This document shows positions 1-7,735 of a stretch of DNA of 27,029 nt, one piece after another. The notes under the pieces were generated by a model, which ran no database searches, had not been told where the DNA came from, and saw only the letters and a list, made by a program, of their open reading frames with translations. The stretch is from CAYUNN01 sp964607015. Its GTDB lineage: Bacteria; Patescibacteriota; Minisyncoccia; Minisyncoccales; JAGGXC01. Made by a program: the position numbers and the translations under genes. The first letter of the stretch is position 1. Each line of letters starts with the position of its first letter. The stretch is from the NCBI GenBank assembly GCA_964607015.1, contig CAZSHN010000011.1, positions 1 to 27,029 on the forward strand. Reading direction: 5' to 3'.

Positions 1-14
1 ACGAAGCAAAGAAG

Positions 15-527
15 ATGAAGCTTACTAAAAAAGATCTTTTAGTAAGAGATCCGAAGAAAATAGGATTCTTCAATGAGGACTTGATAGTTATAGCGAAAAC
101 AGATAATCCGGTTTTTAACAAAGCCGCTAGAATGAAAGGAGCGTCTGTTATTATTCAAGAAAGTAGTATAGGAACTCATTTATTTTTTGACTTTGCTAAA
201 GTTAAAAACAGCTGGGTTGACAATATAATGTCAGCAATAAGACTAGAAGAGCAAATAACTCAAGGAAGAAAAAAAATAATTACTAACTTCTTTAAGCTTA
301 AGAAGGATGGTAGGTTGGAAGAAATAAAGGAATGGTATTATTACGTGAGTAATGATAAAAAAGGCGGTAGATTTATTCTAAATAGATCTTTAACAGCTCC
401 TGATCCTGAAATTCCCAGAACCAGATTAAGTCCTGAAAAAATTGCTGAAATAGTCAGATCAGTGCTTCGTCGCAGAGACGCATTCTACTTTAAAAAGTAT
501 GCCTCTATTCGTTTGAAGAGAAAATAA
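15..527 (+). CDS. Hypothetical protein, possibly 5'-incomplete
   Basis: I do not recognise this 170-residue basic protein. The reading frame is open upstream to the window edge (codons for E-A-K-K precede the ATG), so the true start may lie outside; the ATG at 15 is used only because it is the first visible start. No signal peptide or membrane segment is apparent. The middle is Lys/Arg rich (ITQGRKKIITNFFKLKKDGR), followed by an aromatic patch (EWYYYV) and a C-terminal helix-like stretch with RSVLRRRDAFYFKK. The charge would suit nucleic-acid binding, but no motif proves it. It ends before an intrinsic terminator and the promoter of the heat-shock cluster, so it belongs to a different transcription unit. 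Confidence 0.6.
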   Translation: MKLTKKDLLVRDPKKIGFFNEDLIVIAKTDNPVFNKAARMKGASVIIQESSIGTHLFFDFAKVKNSWVDNIMSAIRLEEQITQGRKKIITNFFKLKKDGRLEEIKEWYYYVSNDKKGGRFILNRSLTAPDPEIPRTRLSPEKIAEIVRSVLRRRDAFYFKKYASIRLKRK

Positions 528-560
528 AAAACTTCCTTCTCTCTTTTTTTATTTTTAAAT

Positions 561-584
561 AAGCAATAAATTGTTGCTTTTTTT
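561..584 (+). terminator. Intrinsic terminator
   Basis: AAGCAA (561-566) pairs with TTGCTT (574-579) around a 7-nt loop and runs into T7. It separates the first gene from the hrcA promoter. Confidence 0.6.
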
Positions 585-590
585 GTTTTA

Positions 591-627
591 TTATCACTCT
601 TGACACTAGAGTGATAATCATTAAAAT
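591..627 (+). promoter_or_regulatory. hrcA promoter with CIRCE-like operator
   Basis: TTATCACTC (591-599), a 9-nt spacer and GAGTGATAA (609-617) form a perfect inverted repeat with the spacing of CIRCE, the HrcA operator (classical half-site TTAGCACTC). The spacer contains the -35 TTGACA (600-605); the -10 TAAAAT is at 622-627 (16-bp spacing). A bound repressor would therefore cover the -35 and spacer. The predicted start site is about 633-635, immediately before the hrcA ATG at 636, so the message would be leaderless or nearly so. The placement upstream of hrcA implies autoregulation of the cluster. Confidence 0.85.
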
Positions 628-635
628 GGATAATA

Positions 636-1358
636 ATGTTACCTACGATTCGCCAAAAAAAGATATTGAACGCAATAGTTAAAGAATATATTAATTCAGC
701 TGCTCCGATTAGTTCTAAGTTTCTTGATAGAAAATATAATTTTGATATATCCCCGGCCACACTAAGAATTGAAATGCAAAAGTTAACCAATGAAGGATTG
801 CTTTGTCAGCCTCACACTTCAGCTGGAAGAGTTCCTACTGATAAAGGTTATCGTTTTTTCGTTGATGATATCTTAGAAAATGGTCCCTTGAATTTTAATA
901 CCAAGAGAGAGAAAGCAATAGCAAGAGAAATTAGAAAAGAATTAGAAAGTTCTTTAAAATTTCTTCAGATTGTTACCAGGATTTTGGCTGATAGTTCTTC
1001 AAATCTTAGTTTAAGCTATATTTTTGACGAAGATATTCTTTGGAAAGAAGGATGGGAAGATATTTTTAATAAGCCTGAATTTAAAGATGTTGATTTTGTT
1101 TCTCGTTTTGCGAAAACCATTAGTCTTTTTGAAGAAAACATATCTGACTTTGCCTTGGACTATCCTTCTGAGGTCAGAGTTTACATAGGAGAGGAAACGC
1201 CTAAATTTAAGAACGAAGATGCTAGTATTATTACTACTAGTTTTAGATGTTCAAAAATCGGTTGTAGTGGAATATTTGTTATTGTAGGGCCTAAGAGAAT
1301 GGATTATAGGAAAAATATTTCTATCGTTAATTCATTAACTAAATTATTAGAAAAATGA
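636..1358 (+). CDS. hrcA: Heat-inducible transcription repressor HrcA
   Basis: HrcA represses heat-shock genes by binding CIRCE when the GroEL/DnaK systems are not overloaded. The N-terminus is the winged-helix domain (IRQKKILNAIVKEYINSAAP and PATLRIEMQKLTNEGLL), followed by the family signature PHTSAGRVPTDKGYRFFVD at about residues 59-77. At 240 residues it is much shorter than the usual 340 or so: the GAF-like effector and dimerisation regions are reduced, but the last 60 residues (VRVYIGEE...CSGIFVIVGPKRMDY) keep the familiar C-terminal pattern. It has a CIRCE-type operator in its own promoter. The last 4 bases overlap the grpE start (ATGA), which suggests translational coupling. The identification is firm. 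Confidence 0.93.
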   Translation: MLPTIRQKKILNAIVKEYINSAAPISSKFLDRKYNFDISPATLRIEMQKLTNEGLLCQPHTSAGRVPTDKGYRFFVDDILENGPLNFNTKREKAIAREIRKELESSLKFLQIVTRILADSSSNLSLSYIFDEDILWKEGWEDIFNKPEFKDVDFVSRFAKTISLFEENISDFALDYPSEVRVYIGEETPKFKNEDASIITTSFRCSKIGCSGIFVIVGPKRMDYRKNISIVNSLTKLLEK

Positions 1359-1837
1359 TTGATAAAAAAGAACAAAAGAAATCATTAGGAGAAAAATTGA
1401 AAGAATGTGAAGAGCAAAGAGATGAATATTTAAAGGGTTGGCAAAGAGCAAAAGCTGACTTTATAAACTACAAAAGAGAAGAGGCAGAAAGAACGAAAGA
1501 AATGATTAAATACGGTAAAGCAGAATTATTGTCTAATATAATTGAAATTTTAGATAATTTTGAAAAAGCAGAAAAGGAAACACCAGATAAAATAAAAGAA
1601 GATGATTATTTCAAAGGCGTTTTAAGAATCAAAGATCAACTAAAAGATTTTCTTAAAATGCAGGGGGTTCAGGAAATAAAAGCAATAGGAGAAAAGCTTG
1701 ACTTGAACTACCATGAAATAGTTGAAGAAGTTGAAACTAAAGAAGAAAAATCAGGAATAATTGTTGAAGAAGTTAAAAAGGGTTATCTTTTTGAAGACAG
1801 GCTTTTGAGGCCGGCAAAAGTTAAAGTTTCAAAATAA
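1355..1837 (+). CDS. grpE: Nucleotide exchange factor GrpE
   Basis: GrpE releases ADP from DnaK and resets the chaperone cycle. The 160-residue protein has the two-part family layout: an N-terminal long charged coiled-coil helix (about 10-60, with GWQRAKADFINYKREE) that dimerises, and a C-terminal beta domain (about 110-160) containing GEKLDLNYHEIVEEVET and the closing GYLFEDRLLRPAKVKVSK signature that contacts the DnaK ATPase domain. The start overlaps the hrcA stop by 4 bp, and its partner genes dnaK and dnaJ follow in the same cluster. There is no Shine-Dalgarno sequence, consistent with coupling to hrcA translation. Confidence 0.95.
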   Translation: MIDKKEQKKSLGEKLKECEEQRDEYLKGWQRAKADFINYKREEAERTKEMIKYGKAELLSNIIEILDNFEKAEKETPDKIKEDDYFKGVLRIKDQLKDFLKMQGVQEIKAIGEKLDLNYHEIVEEVETKEEKSGIIVEEVKKGYLFEDRLLRPAKVKVSK

Positions 1838-1865
1838 ATATTTATTTAAAAAATAAAAATATCTT

Positions 1866-2153
1866 ATGGAAGATAAAAAACAAATCAAGGTAAAAGTTAA
1901 AGAAGATGATTTGAGAGGAGCTTACTCTAACTTAATGCAAGTAGTGCATAGTAAAGATGAGTTTATCTTAGATTTCTTCTTAATTTCTCCTCCGCAAGGA
2001 GTATTAAACTCAAGAGTAATTATTAGTCCCGGGCACTTAAAGAGAGTAGCCAAGGCTTTACAGGAAAATATCAATAATTACGAAAAAAAGTTTGGAGAAA
2101 TTAAAATGGCTGAATCTCCTAAAAAGGAATTTGGCTTTTCTCCAGAGAAATAA
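1866..2153 (+). CDS. DUF3467-family small protein
   Basis: This 95-residue protein matches the pattern I associate with DUF3467: a central AYSNLMQVVHSKDEFILDFF strand-helix unit, then SRVIISPGHLKRVAKALQEN and a helical NNYEKKFGEI. The function of the family is unknown; it is common as a single-domain protein in bacteria and archaea. It lies 28 bp after grpE and just upstream of hsp20, so it is probably co-transcribed with the chaperone genes. That hints at a proteostasis role, but only by association. No signal peptide, metal motif or catalytic residues are visible. Confidence 0.8.
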   Translation: MEDKKQIKVKVKEDDLRGAYSNLMQVVHSKDEFILDFFLISPPQGVLNSRVIISPGHLKRVAKALQENINNYEKKFGEIKMAESPKKEFGFSPEK

Positions 2154-2201
2154 ATAATTTAAAGGTCGGCTCTTAAAATAAAAATAACTTTAAAAAGTAT
2201 T

Positions 2202-2433
2202 ATGCCTTTAATTCCTTATAATCCATTTCGCGAACTTGATCGTTTCTTTGATGATGATTGGACAGGACTGGAGACAATAAGCTCTCCCAAAATGGATATT
2301 TATGAAGAGAAAGGAAACGTAGTAGCNNNNNNNNNNNNNNNNNNNNNNNNNNNNNNNNNNNNNNNNNNNNNNNNNNNNNNNNNNNNNNNNNNNNNNNNNN
2401 NNNNNNNNNNNNNNNNNNNNNNNNNNAGAGTAA
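2202..2433 (+). CDS. hsp20: Small heat-shock protein Hsp20, interrupted by a gap
   Basis: The N-terminus (PLIPYNPFRELDRFFDD, then PKMDIYEEKGNVV) is the classic opening of alpha-crystallin/Hsp20 holdase chaperones, which bind unfolding proteins without ATP and pass them to DnaK. After 42 residues the sequence enters a 100-N gap, so most of the alpha-crystallin domain is missing. Family length (about 140-150 aa) implies roughly 300 missing bases rather than 100. I place the stop at TAA 2431-2433, directly after the gap, because a 13-bp hairpin follows 4 nt later; the frame across the gap cannot be known, and reading on to 2507 is less likely. The position between the grpE group and dnaK fits a heat-shock cluster. 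Confidence 0.75.
2327..2426. other. Assembly gap (100 N)
   Basis: Exactly 100 N, which looks like a placeholder for an unknown length. The missing sequence contains most of the alpha-crystallin domain of hsp20. Confidence 0.95.
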
Positions 2434-2437
2434 ATGT

Positions 2438-2469
2438 TACTTACCAATCTTTTTCTAGATTGGTAAGTA
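2438..2469 (+). terminator. Strong hairpin after hsp20, likely terminator
   Basis: A perfect 13-bp inverted repeat (2438-2450 with 2457-2469) closes a 6-nt TTTTCT loop immediately after the proposed hsp20 stop. The downstream tract is only moderately T-rich (TTTATTCTTT), so termination may be partial. The hairpin could also protect the 3' end of the message. Confidence 0.5.
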
Positions 2470-2513
2470 CGATTTATTCTTTAAATTTAAATCTGGTTTT
2501 GTATTAATTTATT

Positions 2514-2543
2514 AAGTCAATGTTGTTTTCTATGAATTGACTT
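2514..2543. promoter_or_regulatory. Inverted repeat and candidate promoter before dnaK
   Basis: AAGTCAAT (2514-2521) and ATTGACTT (2536-2543) form an 8-bp inverted repeat with a 14-nt spacer. The second arm contains TTGACT (2537-2542), a possible -35; a weak -10 (CATTAA, 2561-2566) would place the transcript start at or next to the dnaK ATG. It is not a CIRCE half-site. It may be an operator for another regulator. Confidence 0.4.
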
Positions 2544-2572
2544 TCTAATTAATACATTGCCATTAATTAATT

Positions 2573-4471
2573 ATGGGAAAAGTCTTAGGTATTGATTTGG
2601 GAACCACCTTTTCAGCTATGGCAGTAGTTGACAAAGGTGAACCAAGAATAATTGAAAATAAAGAAGGAAATAGAACCACTCCTTCTGTTGTTGCAATTTC
2701 TAAAAACAACGAAAGATTAGCAGGAGTTACTGCTAGAAGGCAGCAAATTACTAATCCTCAAAACACAATCTTTTCCATTAAAAGATTAATTGGAAGGAGA
2801 TTTGAGGATCCTGAAGTAAAAAGGGATAAGAAATTACTTCCTTATGAAATAAGAAAGGCTTCTGATGAAGGAGTTGAAGTTAAAATGGGAGAGAAATGGT
2901 ACAAGCCAATGGAAATCTCTGCAATGATTTTACAGAAACTAAAGAGTGATGCCGAAGAAAAATTAGGAGAAAAGATTGATGAAGCAATTATTACTTGTCC
3001 TGCTTATTTTGACGATTCACAAAGAAAAGCTACTAAAGTTGCTGGAGAAATAGCAGGATTTAAGGTTAAGAGAGTAATTAACGAACCTACAGCAGCTGCT
3101 TTAGCCTATGGTTTGACGAAAAAGAAAAATCATCAAATTGTAGTATATGACTTTGGTGGCGGAACTTTTGATGTTTCTGTTCTTGATGTAGCAGAAGACA
3201 CAGTAGAAGTTAAAGCAACTGGTGGAGATACTCATCTCGGAGGAGATGATTTTGATCAGAAAATAATGGATTGGCTTGTAGAGCAGTTTAAAAAAGATCA
3301 AGGAGTTGATTTATCTGAAGATGATTTAGCTCTCCAGAGATTAAAGGAAGCTGCTGAAAAAGCAAAAATTGAATTATCTACTACCCTTGAAACAGAAATT
3401 AATCTTCCTTTTGTTACTTCTGGTGAGTCTGGTCCAAAACACCTTTATTATAAATTGAGTAGAGCTCAATTCGAAGAATTAATTGATGATTATGTAAAGA
3501 AGTCTATCGATGTTGTTGAAAAAACTTTAAAGGAATCAAAGTTAAAAACAGATGAGATTGAAGAGATTGTTTTAGTTGGCGGACAAACAAGAACTCCAAA
3601 AATTAGAGAAGAGATTAAAAAGTTCTTCGGTAAAGAAGCTTCCAAAGAAATTAATCCAGATGAGGTTGTTGCTATTGGTGCAGCAGTAGAAGGAGGAATA
3701 TTGAAAGGAGAAGTAAAAGATGTTTTGCTTCTAGATGTTGTTCCTTTGTCTTTAGGGATCGAAACTCTTGGAGGAGTGAACACTATCCTTATTCCTAAAA
3801 ACACAACTGTTCCAACTTCTAAGACGCAAACTTTCTCAACTGCTGCAGATAATCAATCTTCAGTAGAGATTCATGTTTTACAAGGAGAAAGACCAATGGC
3901 TGCAGACAATAAAACATTAGGAAAGTTTATCTTGGACGGAATTCCTCCAGCTCCAAGAGGAGTTCCTCAAGTTGAAGTTACTTTCGATATTGATGCAGAC
4001 GGGATATTAAATGTTTCAGCAAAAGATAAAGCTACTGGAAAAGAACAATCAATTAGAATTGAAAGTTCTTGCGGTGCTTCTGAGGAAGAAGTTGAGAAAA
4101 TGAAAAAAGAAGCTCAAATGCATGCTGACGAAGACAAGAAAAAGCAAGAATTAATCGAAGTAAGGAACAAGGCAAATAGTCTAGTCTATGCTACTGAAAA
4201 GACATTAAGAGATGCTGGAGATAAGATTAGTGATGATACTAAAAAAGAAATTGAAGGAAAGCTAGAAGAACTAAACAAAGTAAAAGACGGTGATAATGCC
4301 GAAGAGATTAAAAGCAAGACCTCTGAATTGTCACAGGTAATTCAGAAAGTTGGATCCGAGCTTTATAAGCAGCAGCAGGAACAGCAACAGCAAGAAGGAG
4401 GAGAGGAAAAGAAAGAGAAAGATGACGATGATAAAAAAGATGCAGAAGAAGGAGATTATAAAGAAAAATAA
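2573..4471 (+). CDS. dnaK: Chaperone DnaK (Hsp70)
   Basis: This is the ATP-driven Hsp70 chaperone that binds exposed hydrophobic peptides and cycles with DnaJ and GrpE. At 632 residues it has the normal length. The ATPase domain shows GIDLGTTFSAMAVVDKG (phosphate 1 loop), VVYDFGGGTFDVSVLD (phosphate 2) and IVLVGGQTRTPKIRE (adenosine motif); the substrate domain has DVVPLSLGIETLGG and a conserved beta-sandwich (LQGERPMAADNKTLGKF), followed by the helical lid. The tail is odd: a Gln-rich stretch (QQQEQQQQ) leads into a highly acidic Lys/Asp/Glu tail with no canonical EEVD-like ending. It sits 8 bp ahead of dnaJ. There is no Shine-Dalgarno sequence, and the upstream promoter is weak and near-leaderless. 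Confidence 0.97.
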   Translation: MGKVLGIDLGTTFSAMAVVDKGEPRIIENKEGNRTTPSVVAISKNNERLAGVTARRQQITNPQNTIFSIKRLIGRRFEDPEVKRDKKLLPYEIRKASDEGVEVKMGEKWYKPMEISAMILQKLKSDAEEKLGEKIDEAIITCPAYFDDSQRKATKVAGEIAGFKVKRVINEPTAAALAYGLTKKKNHQIVVYDFGGGTFDVSVLDVAEDTVEVKATGGDTHLGGDDFDQKIMDWLVEQFKKDQGVDLSEDDLALQRLKEAAEKAKIELSTTLETEINLPFVTSGESGPKHLYYKLSRAQFEELIDDYVKKSIDVVEKTLKESKLKTDEIEEIVLVGGQTRTPKIREEIKKFFGKEASKEINPDEVVAIGAAVEGGILKGEVKDVLLLDVVPLSLGIETLGGVNTILIPKNTTVPTSKTQTFSTAADNQSSVEIHVLQGERPMAADNKTLGKFILDGIPPAPRGVPQVEVTFDIDADGILNVSAKDKATGKEQSIRIESSCGASEEEVEKMKKEAQMHADEDKKKQELIEVRNKANSLVYATEKTLRDAGDKISDDTKKEIEGKLEELNKVKDGDNAEEIKSKTSELSQVIQKVGSELYKQQQEQQQQEGGEEKKEKDDDDKKDAEEGDYKEK

Positions 4472-4478
4472 GTAACCT

Positions 4479-5576
4479 ATGAAAGATTACTATAAAGTGC
4501 TTGGCATATCTAAAAATGCTTCCGGTCCTGAAATTAAAAAAGCCTATCGAAAATTAGCTCATAAGTATCATCCTGACAAAGGAGGAGATGCTAAAAAGTT
4601 TAAAGAGATTAACGAAGCTTATCAGGTTCTTTCTGATGAAGAAAAAAGAAGTCAATATGATAGGTTCGGTAGGGTTTTTGATGGAGCTCAGCAAGGTGGG
4701 TCAGGACAGGGTTTTGATCCTAGTCAAGGTTTTGATTTTAGGTCCGGATTTTCTTCTTCTAATTTCGGTTTTGGATTTGAAGATCTGGGAGATATTTTTA
4801 GTGATTTTTTTGGAGGAGCTAGAGGTGGTAAAAAAAGAGACGTCAGAAAGGGGAAAGATATTCAGATTGATGTTGAAGTTGACCTGAAAGATGTTTTGCA
4901 TAATCAAGAAAAAGAGATATTCCTTAAAAAGAAAGTTACTTGTTCAAGGTGTAAGGGAAAAGGAGCCGAGCCTGGTAGTGAACTAAAGGAATGTTTTTCC
5001 TGTCGAGGAACAGGAAGGGTACAGCAAGTTAATAAGACCTTTTTTGGCACCGTGACCAGATATGTAATTTGTCCTGATTGTGGCGGAGAAGGTTCAAAAC
5101 CAGAGAAGCCTTGCAATGTTTGTAAGGGAGAAGGAAGAATTGATAGCGAGGAAAAAATCAAGGTGGTTATCCCGGCTGGAGTTGATTCCAATCAAGTATT
5201 AAAAGTGAAAGGAAAAGGCGCAGCAGGAAGAAGAGGGGGTAGTTCCGGAGATTTATATATCCGTATTATTGTAAAAGAACACCCTGACTTTAAAAGAAAA
5301 GGAGATGATTTGATAATTGAACATCCTATTTCTTTTTCCCAGGCTGCGCTAGGAGATGAAATAGAGGTTTCAACTCTTGAGGGAAAGGATATTTTACTTA
5401 AAATTCCAGCCGGAACTCAATCGGGTAAAGTTTTTAGAGTTTCTAAAAAAGGACTCCCTCATTTTAGTGGTTTCGGAAGAGGGGATCTTTATGTAAAGTT
5501 AGATGTGAAAATTCCTAAAAAATTAAATAAAAAACAAAAGGAACTTTTAGAAGAATTAAAGAAAGAAGAATTGTAA
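4479..5576 (+). CDS. dnaJ: Co-chaperone DnaJ (Hsp40, type A)
   Basis: DnaJ stimulates the ATPase of DnaK and delivers substrates. The 365 residues contain every class A domain in order: J-domain (1-66) with the HPD triad at residues 31-33, a Gly/Phe-rich linker (about 70-120), a zinc domain with four CxxCxGxG repeats (CSRCKGKG, CFSCRGTG, CPDCGGEG, CNVCKGEG), and the beta-rich client-binding C-terminus (VIPAGVDSNQVLKVKGKGAA, IPAGTQSGKVFRVSKKGLP). It begins 7 bp after dnaK and is followed by a terminator, so it closes the heat-shock cluster. Nothing is missing. Confidence 0.96.
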   Translation: MKDYYKVLGISKNASGPEIKKAYRKLAHKYHPDKGGDAKKFKEINEAYQVLSDEEKRSQYDRFGRVFDGAQQGGSGQGFDPSQGFDFRSGFSSSNFGFGFEDLGDIFSDFFGGARGGKKRDVRKGKDIQIDVEVDLKDVLHNQEKEIFLKKKVTCSRCKGKGAEPGSELKECFSCRGTGRVQQVNKTFFGTVTRYVICPDCGGEGSKPEKPCNVCKGEGRIDSEEKIKVVIPAGVDSNQVLKVKGKGAAGRRGGSSGDLYIRIIVKEHPDFKRKGDDLIIEHPISFSQAALGDEIEVSTLEGKDILLKIPAGTQSGKVFRVSKKGLPHFSGFGRGDLYVKLDVKIPKKLNKKQKELLEELKKEEL

Positions 5577-5606
5577 AAGGTGTCTTTCCAGTTCTATTTT
5601 TTTTAT

Positions 5607-5633
5607 GCTACTATATAATAAGTAGCTTTTTTT
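5607..5633 (+). terminator. Intrinsic terminator after dnaJ
   Basis: GCTACT (5607-5612) pairs with AGTAGC (5621-5626) and is followed by T7. The loop contains TATAAT (5614-5619), which could double as the -10 element of the next gene. Confidence 0.7.
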
Positions 5634-5644
5634 AATAAAATTTT

Positions 5645-7039
5645 ATGGCCTTAATTAATACGGGAATAGGTATTTCTCAAAAAAATAATTTGGAAAAAGC
5701 AGCAGAAGAGGCTGCTGAAAAAGCAAAAAAAGAGCTTAAAGGAAAGAAGCCTAAGCTTCTTATGTTTTTCTGTACTTATAATTATTCTGAAGATGATTAC
5801 GAAAAAGGAATGAAGAAGATATATGGTATTTTTGGAGACAATAGTATTCCATTGGCAGGAGGAACTGTTCTTGGTTTTTTTGCAAAAGATAAATATTATT
5901 TTGATGTTGAAATGTTAGAAGGAATTGTTTCTTCTTTCCTGAAAAAGGCAGGGAAGATTGTTCCGCCATTAAGATTTAATGGAGCAGCTGTTTTAGCTAT
6001 TGAATCAGACCATTTAAGCGTTGGGCTTGGAGTAGGTGAGAATGTTTTTGAGAAACCTCGTAAAGCAGGGGAGGATTCTATAAATCAAGCTTTAGACAAT
6101 TTAGAGTACAATCCTTCGGTTGCTTATCTTGCCATGATGAAAAAGGGAGCAAGAGATATTACTAGGTTTCATCCTCTTAATGGATTTCTATTAACGCCTG
6201 GTTTCTATAAAGATGGAACCTTAAGAGATGATGGAGTTATAGAAGGAATTGATTCGGTTGTTAGGAATACAGTAAGATATATCGGTGGCGGTCTTGCTCA
6301 AGGAATAAATCCAGATTATGCGATTTATCCTAGATCAGGATATGGCTTTTTTAACGGAAAGAAATATGAAGACGCAGTGATTTCTGTTTTATTTGGTTCT
6401 GATCTAGAGATAGGGTATGGAGTGGCTAGCGGAGTTGATCCGTTACCGGACAAAGCAGTTGTTACTAAAAGTGAGGGAAATATAATCTATGAATTGAATA
6501 ATAAACCAGCAGCAGAAGTTATTGGAGAGATATATGGTCATTATGATAAATCCTCAAGGAATTTAATGGAGAAGCATATTTCTTTAGGAAAGAAGGGTTA
6601 TATTCTTGCTTATTCAGACGGAAAATATGACTTTTATTGGCCCTTTATGCTTAGTGAAAATATTGATGATAAATATGTTAAATCAATTATTCCCCTTAAA
6701 GAAGGAACCGGTGTCACCTTTGGAAAGATTACTGTAGATAGCGTAGCTCGGGATACAGTAGAAGTTACCGTTAAAATGATGAAAGAAGATGCTCGGTCTA
6801 ATGATTTTGGATTAATTCTTTTCTTCTCTTGCGCAGGGAGAGGATATCTTTTAGGGTCTGATTATAGGAAAGAAATAATTGAAATTAAAAAGAATCTTGA
6901 GCATAAAAATACTCCAATATTTGGAATTTGCAGTTCAGGAGAACAGTCTTTTTATAAATCAAGTCCAGTAAGAAGTGCGAGCGTTATTCTAACATTAATG
7001 GGAATTTCTAATCGCCTTATTTCTCAAATCAAAGAATAA
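5645..7039 (+). CDS. FIST-domain sensory protein
   Basis: The 464-residue protein has the two-part layout of FIST proteins (FIST_N plus FIST_C), soluble input modules proposed to bind small ligands such as amino acids. The N-terminal part starts INTGIGISQKNNLEKAAEEA with LLMFFCTYNY and the Gly-rich PLAGGTVLGFF. The middle has AVISVLFGSDLEIGYGVASG, and the C-terminal part carries LILFFSCAGRGYLLG and PIFGICSSGEQSF, which are typical FIST_C strings. No kinase, GGDEF or methyl-accepting domain is attached, so it is a stand-alone module with unknown output. No signal peptide or membrane span is seen. It is separated from dnaJ by a terminator and is followed 18 bp later by idi, so those two may be co-transcribed. 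Confidence 0.85.
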   Translation: MALINTGIGISQKNNLEKAAEEAAEKAKKELKGKKPKLLMFFCTYNYSEDDYEKGMKKIYGIFGDNSIPLAGGTVLGFFAKDKYYFDVEMLEGIVSSFLKKAGKIVPPLRFNGAAVLAIESDHLSVGLGVGENVFEKPRKAGEDSINQALDNLEYNPSVAYLAMMKKGARDITRFHPLNGFLLTPGFYKDGTLRDDGVIEGIDSVVRNTVRYIGGGLAQGINPDYAIYPRSGYGFFNGKKYEDAVISVLFGSDLEIGYGVASGVDPLPDKAVVTKSEGNIIYELNNKPAAEVIGEIYGHYDKSSRNLMEKHISLGKKGYILAYSDGKYDFYWPFMLSENIDDKYVKSIIPLKEGTGVTFGKITVDSVARDTVEVTVKMMKEDARSNDFGLILFFSCAGRGYLLGSDYRKEIIEIKKNLEHKNTPIFGICSSGEQSFYKSSPVRSASVILTLMGISNRLISQIKE

Positions 7040-7057
7040 ATTATTTAATAAAATATT

Positions 7058-7573
7058 ATGGAAAAGAAAGTAATTCTTGTTGACGAGAATGATAATGAGA
7101 TAGGAATCGAAGACAAGTTAAAAGCACATCAAAACGGGGGAAAGCTTCATAGAGCTTTTTCTGTTTTTGTTTTTAATTCAAAAGGAGATTTTTTAATTCA
7201 ACAAAGAGCTGGTAATAAATATCATTGTCCTGGGTTATGGAGCAATACTTGCTGTAGTCATCCTTTTCCAGGAGAAGGATTAAAAGAGGCAGCTTCTAGA
7301 AGATTAAAGGAGGAAATGGGCTTTGATTGTGAGTTGAAGGAAATTTTTAGTAAAAAATATGATTTAAAACTAGATAATGATTTATGGGAGAAAGAGTTTG
7401 ATCATATTTTTATTGGAAATTACGACGGGGAGATAAAAATTAATCCAGAAGAGGTTTCTGATTGGAAATGGATAAGCTTGGAAGATTTAAAAAAAGAGAT
7501 AGAGGAGAGTCCCAATAAATACACTTCTTGGTTTAAATTATTGTTGAAAGACCTACTAGCTGAAATCGGTTGA
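7058..7573 (+). CDS. idi: Isopentenyl-diphosphate delta-isomerase, type 1
   Basis: This enzyme interconverts isopentenyl and dimethylallyl diphosphate, the two C5 units for polyprenyl carriers. The 171-residue protein has a Nudix fold and the type 1 signature residues: metal-binding H24, H31 and H68, catalytic C66 in WSNTCCSHP, and E111/E113 in WEKEFDHIF. The Nudix-like helix is LKEAASRRLKEEMGF. The ATG at 7058 gives the usual length, and no Shine-Dalgarno sequence is present. It lies 18 bp after the FIST gene. An upstream isoprenoid pathway is not visible here, but uppS, which consumes the products, is 5 kb away. Confidence 0.93.
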   Translation: MEKKVILVDENDNEIGIEDKLKAHQNGGKLHRAFSVFVFNSKGDFLIQQRAGNKYHCPGLWSNTCCSHPFPGEGLKEAASRRLKEEMGFDCELKEIFSKKYDLKLDNDLWEKEFDHIFIGNYDGEIKINPEEVSDWKWISLEDLKKEIEESPNKYTSWFKLLLKDLLAEIG

Positions 7574-7597
7574 TTTTATTTTGAAATTTAGTAAAAT
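7570..7597 (+). promoter_or_regulatory. Promoter of tRNA-Lys
   Basis: TTGATT (7570-7575), a 16-bp spacer and TAAAAT (7592-7597) place the start at about 7604, some 10 nt before the mature tRNA 5' end. The -35 overlaps the idi stop codon. Confidence 0.6.
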
Positions 7598-7614
7598 GAC
7601 AAATGAACTTATCA

Positions 7615-7687
7615 GCCCCTGTAGCTCAATTGGCAGAGCAATTCCCTTTTAAGGAAGAGGTTCTGAGTTCGAGTCTCAGCAGGGGCA
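7615..7687 (+). tRNA. tRNA-Lys (UUU)
   Basis: The 73-nt sequence folds as a full cloverleaf. The acceptor stem GCCCCTG/CAGGGGC is 7 bp, the D stem is GCTC/GAGC, and the T arm is CTGAG-TTCGAGT-CTCAG. The anticodon loop CTTTTAA has T33, anticodon TTT and A37, the position that carries t6A in Lys tRNAs. The outermost anticodon-stem pair (27-43) is an A-G mismatch. CCA is not encoded (ACA follows the acceptor stem), so a CCA-adding enzyme is needed. The gene has its own promoter and terminator. The next gene encodes an MtaB-type enzyme whose family substrate is the t6A37 of this tRNA. Confidence 0.97.
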
Positions 7688-7693
7688 CATTTT

Positions 7694-7720
7694 TCTCCTT
7701 TATTTTTAAGGAGATTTTTT
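7694..7720 (+). terminator. Intrinsic terminator after tRNA-Lys
   Basis: TCTCCTT (7694-7700) pairs with AAGGAGA (7708-7714) around a 7-nt loop, followed by T6. Confidence 0.85.
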
Positions 7721-7735
7721 ATAAATAAAAGTATT

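Noticed and set aside
485..790. 101-codon minus-strand ORF
   Set aside because: It overlaps the CIRCE/hrcA promoter and two real plus-strand genes, with no motifs.
5614..5619. TATAAT as a strong promoter of the FIST gene
   Set aside because: It lies in the loop of the dnaJ terminator and lacks a good -35; it is possible but not independently supported.
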